This document shows, piece by piece, positions 1 to 8,287 of a stretch of DNA of 64,000 bases. Where the stretch lies: assembly GCF_039592695.1 (NCBI RefSeq), contig NZ_JBBUTK010000002.1, positions 186,001 to 250,000 on the forward strand, written 5' to 3'. The position numbers and the translations under genes were made by a program. Numbering within the stretch: the stretch's first letter is position 1; every line of letters begins with the position of its first letter. Source of the stretch: Flagellimonas_A sp039592695 (GTDB taxonomy: Bacteria > Bacteroidota > Bacteroidia > Flavobacteriales > Flavobacteriaceae). Under the pieces are notes generated by a model that saw only the letters and a list, made by a program, of their open reading frames with translations, did no database searches and was not told the origin of the DNA.

Positions 1-609
1 CTGTACAGGTTTTAGCAAATAGGCAACTTCAGAAGCTTCACGGGCATAATCGCTTGCCGTGTTGACACGCCTGTCAGGGTCGTCTTGTTTTTGGCGCTGT
101 ATTTGACGCACTTGGGCCGCCTCGCGCGCCACACGTTGACGCCTTTGCTGTTCTTGTCGCCATTTTTGGCGTTGGGCCAGCGCTTCTTCTTGCTGTTTTT
201 TTGCCAGTTGCCGTTCTTTCTTGAGTTCCTCCAATGATTTGGAATTTACAGCCACTGCCACATCGTACCATGGGTCTTGGCCATTATGTGGCCCGTAGAA
301 CATATAGGCAAAACCATTTTTGACCCAGTATCGGTCGCCAAAACACTGCATCATTTTTTTGAGCAGTTTTTGTTTCTCTTTTAATCCCATTTTTGTGAAA
401 GACTTGCCAAAAACGGGCACAAAATTTTCATCATGAACGGCTAAGGCGTAAACTTGGGCATAACCGCGGTCGTCCATTCGTCTGTTTTTGGCATTGGCAC
501 CGTAGCCCTCACTCTCATTTACCCAATCTTCCATTTTTGAGCAGTTCTGTGACTGGATTGTATAATGGCCCATCATAATCAAACAGATGGTAAAAAGGAT
601 TTTTTTCAT
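1..609 (-). CDS. Secreted protein of unknown function, incomplete at the window edge
   Basis: The reading frame is open from the ATG at 609 to base 1, giving 203 codons without a stop; the C-terminus lies outside the window. The N-terminus MKKILFTICLIMMGHY is a typical signal peptide and predicts export. A globular part of about 120 residues is followed, around residues 130-175, by a Gln/Arg/Lys/Glu-rich segment (repeated QRQ and RQE words) that looks like a charged helix or coiled coil. The start overlaps the phzF-like stop as ATGA (606-609), so the two are probably translationally coupled at the distal end of the heme operon. I do not recognise the family. Confidence 0.75.
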   Translation of the reverse strand, partial: MKKILFTICLIMMGHYTIQSQNCSKMEDWVNESEGYGANAKNRRMDDRGYAQVYALAVHDENFVPVFGKSFTKMGLKEKQKLLKKMMQCFGDRYWVKNGFAYMFYGPHNGQDPWYDVAVAVNSKSLEELKKERQLAKKQQEEALAQRQKWRQEQQRRQRVAREAAQVRQIQRQKQDDPDRRVNTASDYAREASEVAYLLKPVQ

Positions 610-1403
610 GCTTCGGGCACTTTGATTTCACCGATTAAATAGGGTACGGCCTTGCCAGAAATTTTGACACGTTCTCCAAGGTATTCTATCCAAAGCTTTC
701 CACCCCGTTCTGATAATTGACGCGCTGTCATTTTGGTTTTGCCCAACACCTTGCTCCAATACGGTGCCATGGTAGTATGTGCAGAACCCGTCACGGGATC
801 TTCGGGAATGCCGCATTTTGGCGCGAAGAAGCGCGAGACAAAATCCACTTTATCACCAGGCGCCGATACGATAACACCACGGCAATCACATTTGTTCAGC
901 AGATGAAAGTTGGGATTTAGGGCCTCAATTTCAGCCTGCGAGTTGTAAATCAACAGATAATCGGTTTTTCCCTTGATGGTCTTTATTGGGCTCCACCCCA
1001 ATGCTTTTTCAATGGCATTGTTGCCCCTGATCATTACATTTTCATCGGATGGAAAATCAAGTGTCATCAACCCATCGGAAGCTTTCTCTACAAAAAGATC
1101 CCCGCTTCGATGAGAATAAAATCGAATGGTATTTTCTGAATAACCATGATAGTGAAAGAGCGCATAGGCGGAGGCTAGGGTGGCATGGCCGCAAAGGTCA
1201 ACTTCGGTCTCCGGGGTGAACCATCGCAGTTCAAACGTGCTGTTTCGTTGCACGATGAATGCTGTCTCTGCCAAATTATTTTCTTGGGCAATTTTCTGCA
1301 TCAGTCCAGCATCAATCCATTCATCGAGAATACAAACCGCAGCGGGATTGCCCCCGAAAATATGGTCGGTAAACGCGTCGATTTGATATAATGTGAGTTT
1401 CAC
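606..1403 (-). CDS. PhzF-family isomerase/epimerase-like protein
   Basis: This 265-residue protein has the two-lobed PhzF/diaminopimelate-epimerase-like signature: GGNPAAVC near residues 17-24, a conserved Glu (E46) in NNLAETAF that matches the catalytic acid/base of PhzF, DLCGHATLASAY near 70, and EDPVTGSAHTTM near 200. The length is normal for the family. Members isomerise or epimerise small acids; only true PhzF acts on a phenazine precursor, and no other phenazine genes are present, so the substrate is unknown. It starts 16 bases after hemF and overlaps the next gene by four bases, so it is likely carried on the hem transcript as an accessory gene. Confidence 0.88.
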   Translation of the reverse strand: MKLTLYQIDAFTDHIFGGNPAAVCILDEWIDAGLMQKIAQENNLAETAFIVQRNSTFELRWFTPETEVDLCGHATLASAYALFHYHGYSENTIRFYSHRSGDLFVEKASDGLMTLDFPSDENVMIRGNNAIEKALGWSPIKTIKGKTDYLLIYNSQAEIEALNPNFHLLNKCDCRGVIVSAPGDKVDFVSRFFAPKCGIPEDPVTGSAHTTMAPYWSKVLGKTKMTARQLSERGGKLWIEYLGERVKISGKAVPYLIGEIKVPEA

Positions 1404-1419
1404 GACTTAAAACTAATGA

Positions 1420-2328
1420 TTAAACCCAATCTTTGGGATGTTTCAGTACCTGAATCAGTTTTTCCTCTTCGCTTCCCTTTTTTGGCAGGTGGTCATAACG
1501 CCATTGTACATGGGGCGGCAGGCTCATCAAAATACTTTCGATACGGCCGTTGGTTTTAAGGCCGAACAAGGTGCCTTTGTCATGCACCAGGTTGAACTCG
1601 ACATATCGCCCACGGCGTATTTCTTGCCAATCCCTATGTTTTTGGTTGTAATCCAATTCTTTACGTTTTAGAACGATTGGTATATAGGCATCCAAGAAAC
1701 TGTCACCCACCTCGGTAACAAAATTGTACCAATCTTCCATCCCCATGTTTTCAGTGGATTTAAGGTAATCAAAAAAGAGTCCGCCCACACCCCGTGCCTC
1801 ATTGCGATGGGCATTCCAAAAATAGTTATCACAGCGTTTTTTGTACTGCGGATAAAACGTCGAATCATGTGCATCACAGGCTTGTTTGCAAATAGCATGG
1901 AAATGCTTCGCATCTTCCTCAAAGAGATAGTACGGGGTCAAATCTTGTCCGCCTCCGAACCATTGGTCCACGATGTCACCCTGTTTGTTGTACATCTCAA
2001 AATAGCGCCAATTGGCGTGGACCGTTGGCACAAACGGATTTTTGGGGTGCAGCACCAAACTCAATCCGCAGGCAAAGAAATCAGCATCCTCAACACCAAA
2101 ATAGTTTTGCATGCTCTGCGGCAACGCTCCGTGCACCGCTGAAATGTTCACGCCACCTTTTTCAAAGACCGCTCCGTTTTCGATGACCCGTGTTCTACCG
2201 CCTCCTCCTTCGGCACGTTTCCAAAGGTCTTCCTTGAATTTGCCACTTCCATCAACTTCTTCAAGTTTTGAAGTGATGGTGTTTTGGAGATTTTCGATGT
2301 AAGTGTAAAATCTATCTTTTAAGCTCAT
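1420..2328 (-). CDS. hemF: Oxygen-dependent coproporphyrinogen III oxidase
   Basis: HemF converts coproporphyrinogen III to protoporphyrinogen IX by two oxidative decarboxylations using O2, in the cytoplasm. The 302-residue sequence is full length and carries the family signature VHANWRYFE, the GGG-rich stretch GGGGRTRV, WFGGGQDLTPYYL and the GRYVEFNLVHDKGTLFG block. Its ATG overlaps the stop of the preceding DUF6973-like gene as ATGA (2325-2328), indicating translational coupling. Together with hemA, hemC, hemD and hemE upstream on the same strand it completes most of the pathway; hemB and hemL are not in the window. Use of the aerobic enzyme fits an aerobic flavobacterium. Confidence 0.97.
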   Translation of the reverse strand: MSLKDRFYTYIENLQNTITSKLEEVDGSGKFKEDLWKRAEGGGGRTRVIENGAVFEKGGVNISAVHGALPQSMQNYFGVEDADFFACGLSLVLHPKNPFVPTVHANWRYFEMYNKQGDIVDQWFGGGQDLTPYYLFEEDAKHFHAICKQACDAHDSTFYPQYKKRCDNYFWNAHRNEARGVGGLFFDYLKSTENMGMEDWYNFVTEVGDSFLDAYIPIVLKRKELDYNQKHRDWQEIRRGRYVEFNLVHDKGTLFGLKTNGRIESILMSLPPHVQWRYDHLPKKGSEEEKLIQVLKHPKDWV

Positions 2329-2816
2329 GGGATGATGTGTACAAGGTTGTCTTCATGACAGGCTAAATCCGATTCGCCATGTATCAATACGGATTTCTCT
2401 GTCATTTCTTTCAATTTGGTAACTATGGCTTCCAGTTCCATATCGGGATGTTTTTCATAGAGGCTTCTTCCAACTTTATTGTTGTGCATATCCATCAACA
2501 TGGCCAATTTCTTGTTTGGAAAGGCATTTTCATGCCAATCGGTGATTTCTTCTGTCCATCGCAAGACCCGTTCCTTATTTTTTGACCATTTGCTGCATGC
2601 CTTGGCGATAGTATAGTTCCAAAGGGCGTGGCGAAAGGCATTGGCTGTTCCGTTTACATGATGTTTTTTACCATACAACTGATACGATTTGGCTACTGTT
2701 TTTCTTGTGGCGCACATTGCTGGTACTATGAAAACGGGGTTTTTCAATCCCAACACCAATAATTTGGAAAAATGGAGAAATGAAACCCGTCTGAGTATTT
2801 TTAACATTTTCACCAT
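2325..2816 (-). CDS. DUF6973-like conserved protein of the hem operon
   Basis: A 163-residue protein with a hydrophobic, basic N-terminus followed by a helical domain rich in conserved His, Trp and Asn: NAFRHALWNY, WTEEITDWHE, DMHNNKVGRSL. This pattern resembles the DUF6973 family; the function is unknown. The H..W, D.HE and D.HNN residues could form a metal site, which is inference. It starts 9 bases after the TrkH stop and overlaps hemF by four bases, so it lies inside the heme operon. No signal-peptidase site is evident. Confidence 0.7.
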   Translation of the reverse strand: MVKMLKILRRVSFLHFSKLLVLGLKNPVFIVPAMCATRKTVAKSYQLYGKKHHVNGTANAFRHALWNYTIAKACSKWSKNKERVLRWTEEITDWHENAFPNKKLAMLMDMHNNKVGRSLYEKHPDMELEAIVTKLKEMTEKSVLIHGESDLACHEDNLVHIIP

Positions 2817-2825
2817 CTTTCTTGA

Positions 2826-4178
2826 TTACACTGCCAAGTCGTCTTTTATGGCTTCTACGTCATCATCTTCCTTATATTTTGCCCAAATGGCCAGACCAAA
2901 CGTCAATACTCCCAAACGACCGATGAACATGAGCACAATAATCACAATTTTACCAAAACCCGTCAATTCCCCTGTGATGCCAGTGCTCAATCCGACCGTG
3001 CCCAAAGCAGAGGCTACTTCGAACATCACTTTTTCAAACTCAAAGTCTTCACTGAAGGTCAACAAAAAGGTTCCAAGCGCAATCAATGAGGTATAGAAAA
3101 TAAAGGATGATGTTGCGATGTACAAACGTTCGTAGGGAATGCTTCTTCCCAAAAAAGTAATTTTTTTACTGTTTTTGATGCGACTTTTCATAATGGCAAA
3201 AACCGCAGTCAGTGTTGTGATTTTCATACCCCCGGCGGTACCTGATGGAGATGCTCCGATATACATTAAAAAAATAGTGACCAATAAGATCGGTAATAGA
3301 AAGGCCCCAAAATCAGCCGTATTGAATCCCACAGTGGTCATTGCGGTCATGCTCTGAAAGAATGCGGCCAAAAAACGCTCCTGACCTTCCAATTGGCTGA
3401 TGTTGGGCTCGTAGACGTAGAAAAAGATAAATCCGAAGCACAATAAAATCAAGAAGCCATAGCCTATGATTTTTGTGGTAAAACTAAGCTTATGCCCTTT
3501 TTTCTTGATACGCTGCACAAAATCGGTCACTACGATAAACCCCATGGAGCCCGTTATGGCCAAAACGGAGATGGTAGTATTGATCAAGACATTGTCGGAA
3601 TAGTCTACGAAACTTGAGTTAAAAAGACTAAAGCCTGCAGTACAAAAAGCACTTACGCTATGGAATATGGAAGCCCATATCGCTTGGGCCCATGGCATAC
3701 CTTCTGCCCGAAACGCTATCAGAAAAAGGATAACACCCAAAATCTCCATAACCAGAGTGAAGATGATTACAGAGGCCAGAAAATCTTGGATTTTGATGGT
3801 TTTTGGCAAAGTGAACTCCGTTTTTAGGATTCGCTGGTGCCAATGGGTCATTCTTCGTGTGGTCGATAACAGCATAAAAGTGGTGAACGTGAGGTAGCCG
3901 ATACCGCCCAATTGAAAAAGTACCATAACCACAAACTGACCAAAGAAATTATAGGAATCAAAAACGGATACCGTAACCAGACCCGTCGTTGATACTGCTG
4001 AGGTTGCAATGAACAAATTATCCAAAATAGGTACGGAAACCTTCTGAAGCCAAGGCAAACTCAAAAGCAGCGTACCTGTTACGATGTAAGTCAAAAAGCC
4101 ATAGAATAGATTCTGTTGTGGACTCAGGCTCAGTTTGAATCTGCGATATTTTCCCGTAATTGTTTTAAGGATGCTCAT
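2826..4178 (-). CDS. TrkH/KtrB-family potassium uptake protein
   Basis: A 450-residue membrane protein with four repeats each containing a selectivity-filter P-loop with the conserved glycine: TSAVSTTGLVTV (59-70), SAFCTAGFSLF, TAMTTVGFNTAD and ASALGTVGLSTGI. This is the Trk/Ktr/HKT design, and the length suits KtrB. Such channels import K+ across the inner membrane and normally need a cytoplasmic RCK partner (KtrA/TrkA), which is not in the window. It sits 17 bases downstream of hemE and 9 bases upstream of the DUF6973-like gene, all on one strand, so it appears to be transcribed with heme genes. That position is odd for an ion transporter. Confidence 0.93.
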   Translation of the reverse strand: MSILKTITGKYRRFKLSLSPQQNLFYGFLTYIVTGTLLLSLPWLQKVSVPILDNLFIATSAVSTTGLVTVSVFDSYNFFGQFVVMVLFQLGGIGYLTFTTFMLLSTTRRMTHWHQRILKTEFTLPKTIKIQDFLASVIIFTLVMEILGVILFLIAFRAEGMPWAQAIWASIFHSVSAFCTAGFSLFNSSFVDYSDNVLINTTISVLAITGSMGFIVVTDFVQRIKKKGHKLSFTTKIIGYGFLILLCFGFIFFYVYEPNISQLEGQERFLAAFFQSMTAMTTVGFNTADFGAFLLPILLVTIFLMYIGASPSGTAGGMKITTLTAVFAIMKSRIKNSKKITFLGRSIPYERLYIATSSFIFYTSLIALGTFLLTFSEDFEFEKVMFEVASALGTVGLSTGITGELTGFGKIVIIVLMFIGRLGVLTFGLAIWAKYKEDDDVEAIKDDLAV

Positions 4179-4195
4179 TTATTATTCTGGGATTG

Positions 4196-5215
4196 CTAAT
4201 ATTCTTTAACCGCATCAATAAAAGCCCTGGCATTTTCAACGGGGATATTGGGAAGAATGCCGTGACCAAGGTTGACCACATATCGGTTCTTGCCGAACTC
4301 GTTGACCATCTGATGCACCATTTTTTTGATGTCTTCTGGAGGGGAAAGCAACCGTGCCGGATCAAAGTTACCCTGTAAGGTAATCTGCCCACCGGTCAAA
4401 TACCGGGCATTTTGTGCTGAACAGGTCCAATCGACCCCCAGGGCGGAAGCACCCGATTGGGCCATTTCTTTTAGTGCAAACCAACACCCCTTGCCAAAAA
4501 CGATGACAGGGGCTTCGTCTTTCAGTGCATCTATAATTTGTTGGATGTATTGCCAAGAAAATTCTTGATAGTCAACGGGAGACAACATACCGCCCCAAGA
4601 ATCAAAGATTTGCACCACATCACAACCAGACTTGATTTTTTCTTTCAAATAGGCAATGGTGGTGTCAGTGATTTTTTGAAGGAGCTCATGTGCTGCTTGG
4701 GGTTGTGTAAAACAAAGACCTTTGGCCAAATCAAAGCTTTTGCTACCTTGACCCTGCACGCAATAGCAAAGAATCGTCCATGGAGATCCGGCAAAGCCGA
4801 TCAACGGAATCTCATCTTCCAGTTTTTCCTTGGTCATTTTGATGGCCTCCATCACATAACCCAGGGTATCATTGATATTGGGCACAACAACACGCTCCAA
4901 ATCTTTCACACTACGAATGGGATTGGGCAGATAAGGACCGAAATTTGGTTTCATCTGCACTTCGATGTTCATGGCTTGGGGAATCACCAAAATATCACTG
5001 AACAGAATGGCGGCATCCATACCAAACCTGCGAATGGGCTGTACCGTGATTTCTGAGGCCAATTCAGGGGTCTGGCAACGGGTAAAGAAATCGTACTTTT
5101 CGCGAATTTCCATGAATTCGGGCAGGTAACGACCAGCCTGTCGCATCATCCATACCGGTGGTCTATTCACATCCTCGCCCTTAAGGGCTCTTAGAAAAAG
5201 GTCATTTCTTATCAT
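4196..5215 (-). CDS. hemE: Uroporphyrinogen decarboxylase
   Basis: HemE removes four acetate carboxyls from uroporphyrinogen III to give coproporphyrinogen III. The 339-residue sequence has the N-terminal signature RPPVWMMRQAGRYLPEF (substrate-binding Arg), AAILFSDILVIPQAMN with the catalytic Asp, GFAGSPWTI, and VNLGHGILPNIPVENA near the C-terminus. Length and motifs are standard. It follows hemD by 10 bases and precedes the TrkH gene by 17 bases, in line with operon transcription from the hemA promoter. Confidence 0.98.
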   Translation of the reverse strand: MIRNDLFLRALKGEDVNRPPVWMMRQAGRYLPEFMEIREKYDFFTRCQTPELASEITVQPIRRFGMDAAILFSDILVIPQAMNIEVQMKPNFGPYLPNPIRSVKDLERVVVPNINDTLGYVMEAIKMTKEKLEDEIPLIGFAGSPWTILCYCVQGQGSKSFDLAKGLCFTQPQAAHELLQKITDTTIAYLKEKIKSGCDVVQIFDSWGGMLSPVDYQEFSWQYIQQIIDALKDEAPVIVFGKGCWFALKEMAQSGASALGVDWTCSAQNARYLTGGQITLQGNFDPARLLSPPEDIKKMVHQMVNEFGKNRYVVNLGHGILPNIPVENARAFIDAVKEY

Positions 5216-5225
5216 ATTTTCATTT

Positions 5226-5948
5226 TTAATTGTCCCCTCGAGGGGACAGTCCGCCTTTGGCGGACAGGGGTGTTACATCCCCTTGATAATGGGCCGAAAG
5301 ATGTTTAACCGCTTTGACAATTACATTTTCAATGGTCTGCTTGTTGGCCAAAATAATCTTATTGGTATATTTTTTAGCTTCTGAGGCTGTTGTCGCTCCT
5401 ATACAAAAAGCTATGGTATCTCTTAAATTATTTTCTACTACGAAACTTTCAACCCCACTCGGACTAAAAAAAAGCACCCCGTCAAATCGCCTTTCGAATT
5501 TCTTAGGATTTAGGGTTGTCTCATAAATGACAACTTCACTATACCGAACGTTATTTTTTTTAAGGATGTTGGGCAATTCGTCCCTTCTTTTATTGCCTGA
5601 TAAGAAAAGAAAAGCCTTATTTTTGTGCAATGCCACGATATTTTTGGCCAATTCTTCAGCATTTTGTGCATTGGAAATTACGGTAAAACCAAGGTCTTCA
5701 AGCATGCTTTTAGTTTTTTCTCCTACACAGAAAGCACTGATTTTACTACGTTTTTCAGAATTTTCTTTTTTCGTATACGATTTTACGGCGTTTTGACTTG
5801 TAAATATGAGGTTATCGTGAGGTTTAGAAATTGTAAAGTCAATAAGGCGTATGGTTATCGCTTCATATTCCACAAAACCTACACCTGAATTCAAGAGCAA
5901 TTCTCTTTGGGAAGGAGACATTATTTTAGTGGAAAGTACTGTTGGCAT
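5226..5948 (-). CDS. hemD: Uroporphyrinogen-III synthase
   Basis: HemD cyclises hydroxymethylbilane to uroporphyrinogen III with inversion of ring D. The 240-residue protein shows the expected weakly conserved two-domain pattern: NLIFTSQNAVKSY near residue 45, FLSGNKRRDELPNIL in the middle and VLFFSPSGVESFV near 155. It overlaps hemC by 23 bases. The last 18 or so residues (GDVTPLSAKGGLSPRGDN) are encoded by a hairpin repeat (5232-5274) of the kind found in intergenic gaps elsewhere in the window. The native C-terminus therefore probably ended earlier and was extended by repeat insertion. The fold core should be unaffected. Confidence 0.93.
   Translation of the reverse strand: MPTVLSTKIMSPSQRELLLNSGVGFVEYEAITIRLIDFTISKPHDNLIFTSQNAVKSYTKKENSEKRSKISAFCVGEKTKSMLEDLGFTVISNAQNAEELAKNIVALHKNKAFLFLSGNKRRDELPNILKKNNVRYSEVVIYETTLNPKKFERRFDGVLFFSPSGVESFVVENNLRDTIAFCIGATTASEAKKYTNKIILANKQTIENVIVKAVKHLSAHYQGDVTPLSAKGGLSPRGDN
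5232..5274. repeat. Hairpin repeat overlapping the hemD 3' end
   Basis: GTCCCCTC-GAGGGGAC (5232-5247) is a perfect palindrome, followed by GTCCGCC-TTT-GGCGGAC (5249-5265) and AGGGGTGT. Both hairpins recur in other intergenic family-B and family-C repeats. Here they encode the last residues of HemD. Confidence 0.8.
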
Positions 5949-6846
5949 CTTTAATGGATTTCATAAGTTCATCCCCTCCTTGCTCCAAAACTTCACGGGC
6001 ACATTGCTGTCCGAATCCCGTGATTTTGTCAATAGTGACTTTCTTTTCAACCACTATTTTTTGGATTCCGTCCAAAGAAAAAAGACCGCCCTTAAAATAA
6101 ACCGTTTGGTTTTTTATAGAGGCTGATGCACCTATTGGTGCTGTACATCCACCTTCCAGTGTCCTAAGAAATTCGCGTTCGATTGAAGTGCAGGTGTCAC
6201 TTTCTTTATGATTCAGGGCAGAAACCGTTTTAATGAGTTCCCTGTTTTTTTCTAAAGCGACCACAAGCATTGCACCTTGTGCTGGAGCGGGCAGCATCCA
6301 ATCTAATGTCATGGCGTCTTTGGGCAACAGTTTGATGCGTTCCAATCCCGCTTTGGCGAAAATGGCCCCGTTCCATCCATTTTCAATGAGCTTCATCAAG
6401 CGGGTGTTGACATTCCCCCTAAGGTCGACCACTTTATGGTTCGGATATTTGTGAAGCCACTGTGCTTTTCTGCGCAGACTACTGGTGGCTATAGTGCCTT
6501 CACCATTTAAGAAATCAGTACCTAAATGTACAAGAATGTCGTCTGTTGAACCGCGTTTCAGTACGGCAACATCAACGATGCCTTTTGGTAGCTGGGTGGG
6601 TACATCTTTCATCGAATGAACGGCAAGGTCTATCTGATTTTTAAGTAGGGCCACATCTAAGGTCTTGGTAAAAATGCCCGTCACCCCGAGTTCGTAGAGC
6701 GGCTTGTCAAGCACCAAATCACCGGTTGATTTCACGGGCACAAGTACTGTGGTGACCCCCATTTCTTCCAATTGGGCCTGTACCTTTGTGGCCTGCCATA
6801 ATGCAAGCTCACTATCGCGGGTGCCGATACGGATGGGCTTATTCAT
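5926..6846 (-). CDS. hemC: Hydroxymethylbilane synthase (porphobilinogen deaminase)
   Basis: HemC polymerises four porphobilinogens into hydroxymethylbilane on a dipyrromethane cofactor. Motifs seen: IRIGTRDSELALWQA at the N-terminus, AVHSMKDVPTQLP, GTSSLRR-type ATSSLRRKAQ, and LEGGCTAPIGA containing the cofactor-attachment cysteine. I chose the ATG at 6846 (MNKPIRIG) over 6861 because it gives the usual family N-terminus; it overlaps the hemA stop by 8 bases. The 3' end overlaps hemD by 23 bases. Both overlaps indicate tight translational coupling in the operon. Confidence 0.97.
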   Translation of the reverse strand: MNKPIRIGTRDSELALWQATKVQAQLEEMGVTTVLVPVKSTGDLVLDKPLYELGVTGIFTKTLDVALLKNQIDLAVHSMKDVPTQLPKGIVDVAVLKRGSTDDILVHLGTDFLNGEGTIATSSLRRKAQWLHKYPNHKVVDLRGNVNTRLMKLIENGWNGAIFAKAGLERIKLLPKDAMTLDWMLPAPAQGAMLVVALEKNRELIKTVSALNHKESDTCTSIEREFLRTLEGGCTAPIGASASIKNQTVYFKGGLFSLDGIQKIVVEKKVTIDKITGFGQQCAREVLEQGGDELMKSIKDANSTFH

Positions 6847-8098
6847 TGACGTCGATTTCAAGCTGAAATACCTGCTGTATCAGCAGTAGACTATCTTCGG
6901 TGTCGACATCTGTTTTTTTGAGGTGATTGGCAAACTGTTTGGTTATTTTTTGGATGATGCGCTCTGAGACCATTTCAGCTTGGTCGCTGTCAAAATCATT
7001 CAGTTTTTTGGAATGAAAGTCCAACTCTTCCTCTTTCATTCGTTTAAGTTTCTTTTTTAGCGCCTTGATCACTGGAGCAAATTTTCGGGTCTCAAGCCAT
7101 TTGCTGAAATCACTTTTTACATCTTCAATGATTTGCTCCGCTTTGGGGATGTACTGTTTTCTGCGTTGCAAGGCCTCGTCAGTAATTTGTGAAAGTTGAT
7201 CGAGATGAACCACTTTGACATTGGGGATTTCTGCAACATCATCAGAAACATTTTTTGGAACGGATAAATCCAAGATCAACAGCGGTTTTTTCGCATAGAT
7301 CAATGCTTTAGAAATCGTGGGCAACTGGGCACCTGTGGCAACCACGAGCACATCGGCCTTTCGAATCTCTTCTTGAAGGTCACCATAATCCTTGACCACC
7401 AAATGAAACTTACCTGCAATCTGCTCTGCTTTATTGCGGGTCCGGTTGATAAGGGTGATATGCTTGTTATCGGTGTGCTTGACAAGATTTTCACAGGTGT
7501 TACGCCCTATTTTTCCTGTTCCGAAGAGCAACAGGTTCTTTTCAGAAAGTTGGGGCACATAATTTAAAATGTACTGCGCTGCCGCAAAAGCGACCGATGT
7601 GGCACCTGAAGATAGCTGGGTTTCATTTTTGATACGCTTGCTGGCCTGAATAACGGCATTGCACAATCGCTCTAAAAACGGATTGACCATACCGTGCTTT
7701 TTTGAACGGTAAAAGCTTTGTTTGATTTGACTGATAATCTCAAAATCACCTAAAATCTGACTATCCAAGCCAGTACCTACCCGAAATATATGGCCGATGG
7801 CCTCTTGGTTTTTATAGATGTAGGCCACTTCTTGAAACGCTTCAACCGTACCCTGGGTATGGTCACAAAGCAGTTTTATCAGTTGAAAGGGATGCTCGGC
7901 AAAACCGTACAATTCGGTTCTGTTGCAGGTAGACATTACCATAAGGCCATCGATACCCTGTTCAATCGCTGCCTCCAACAGGCGGTCGATGCCCGGAATG
8001 TCAAGACTGAACTTTCCCCTGGTCACGGCATCAGCTTTTTTGTAACTGAGCCCCACGGCATAAAAGGTGGTATGTTTTGAAATGTGGTAATGCTTCAT
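6839..8098 (-). CDS. hemA: Glutamyl-tRNA reductase
   Basis: GluTR reduces glutamyl-tRNA to glutamate-1-semialdehyde, the first committed and usually rate-controlling step of C5-pathway heme synthesis. The 419-residue protein has the catalytic cysteine in MSTCNRTELYGF (C58), the DSQILGDFEI block, the NADPH-binding LLLFGTGKIGRN around 190 and a C-terminal helical dimerisation region rich in Lys/Glu. It is the first gene of the operon. A -7 element lies 18 bases before its ATG, and a divergent AraC regulator gene begins 190 bases away. That arrangement suggests local control of heme synthesis. Confidence 0.98.
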   Translation of the reverse strand: MKHYHISKHTTFYAVGLSYKKADAVTRGKFSLDIPGIDRLLEAAIEQGIDGLMVMSTCNRTELYGFAEHPFQLIKLLCDHTQGTVEAFQEVAYIYKNQEAIGHIFRVGTGLDSQILGDFEIISQIKQSFYRSKKHGMVNPFLERLCNAVIQASKRIKNETQLSSGATSVAFAAAQYILNYVPQLSEKNLLLFGTGKIGRNTCENLVKHTDNKHITLINRTRNKAEQIAGKFHLVVKDYGDLQEEIRKADVLVVATGAQLPTISKALIYAKKPLLILDLSVPKNVSDDVAEIPNVKVVHLDQLSQITDEALQRRKQYIPKAEQIIEDVKSDFSKWLETRKFAPVIKALKKKLKRMKEEELDFHSKKLNDFDSDQAEMVSERIIQKITKQFANHLKKTDVDTEDSLLLIQQVFQLEIDVNE

Positions 8099-8116
8099 AA
8101 ACGTGCAGAACGGTCA

Positions 8117-8124
8117 CAAAAATA
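8117..8124 (-). promoter_or_regulatory. Probable -7 promoter element of the hem operon
   Basis: Read on the minus strand the site is TATTTTTG, an exact match to the Bacteroidota -7 consensus TAnnTTTG, ending 18 bases before the hemA ATG. A TTTG word at 8142-8139 lies 14 bases upstream, closer than the usual 18-21, so the -33 part is uncertain. It shares the 189-bp intergenic region with the divergent araC-type gene. Confidence 0.5.
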
Positions 8125-8250
8125 TAAGTTGATGGTTTCAAAAAATAACGCTCAAAGAACTATTAATAACGATACCCGTCAATTTTATGTGCAAAATCGA
8201 TTAAAAAGCTGAAAAAGCCTAAATTTGTTGTAGTTGACAGATTCTTTAAT

Positions 8251-8283
8251 TTTGTTTAGATTGAATCTAAATAAATATATTTG
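8251..8283 (+). promoter_or_regulatory. Candidate -33/-7 promoter abutting the AraC-type gene
   Basis: TTTG at 8251-8254 and TATATTTG at 8276-8283 (consensus TAnnTTTG) are separated by 21 bases, the usual spacing in Bacteroidota. The -7 box ends only four bases before the ATG at 8288. If it is used, the mRNA would be leaderless or nearly so; otherwise translation begins at the second ATG (8291) or further in. Confidence 0.45.
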
Positions 8284-8287
8284 TAAA

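Noticed and set aside
606..1403. Phenazine biosynthesis gene
   Set aside because: PhzF-like folds are widespread in bacteria that make no phenazines, and no phzA-E or G gene is in the window.
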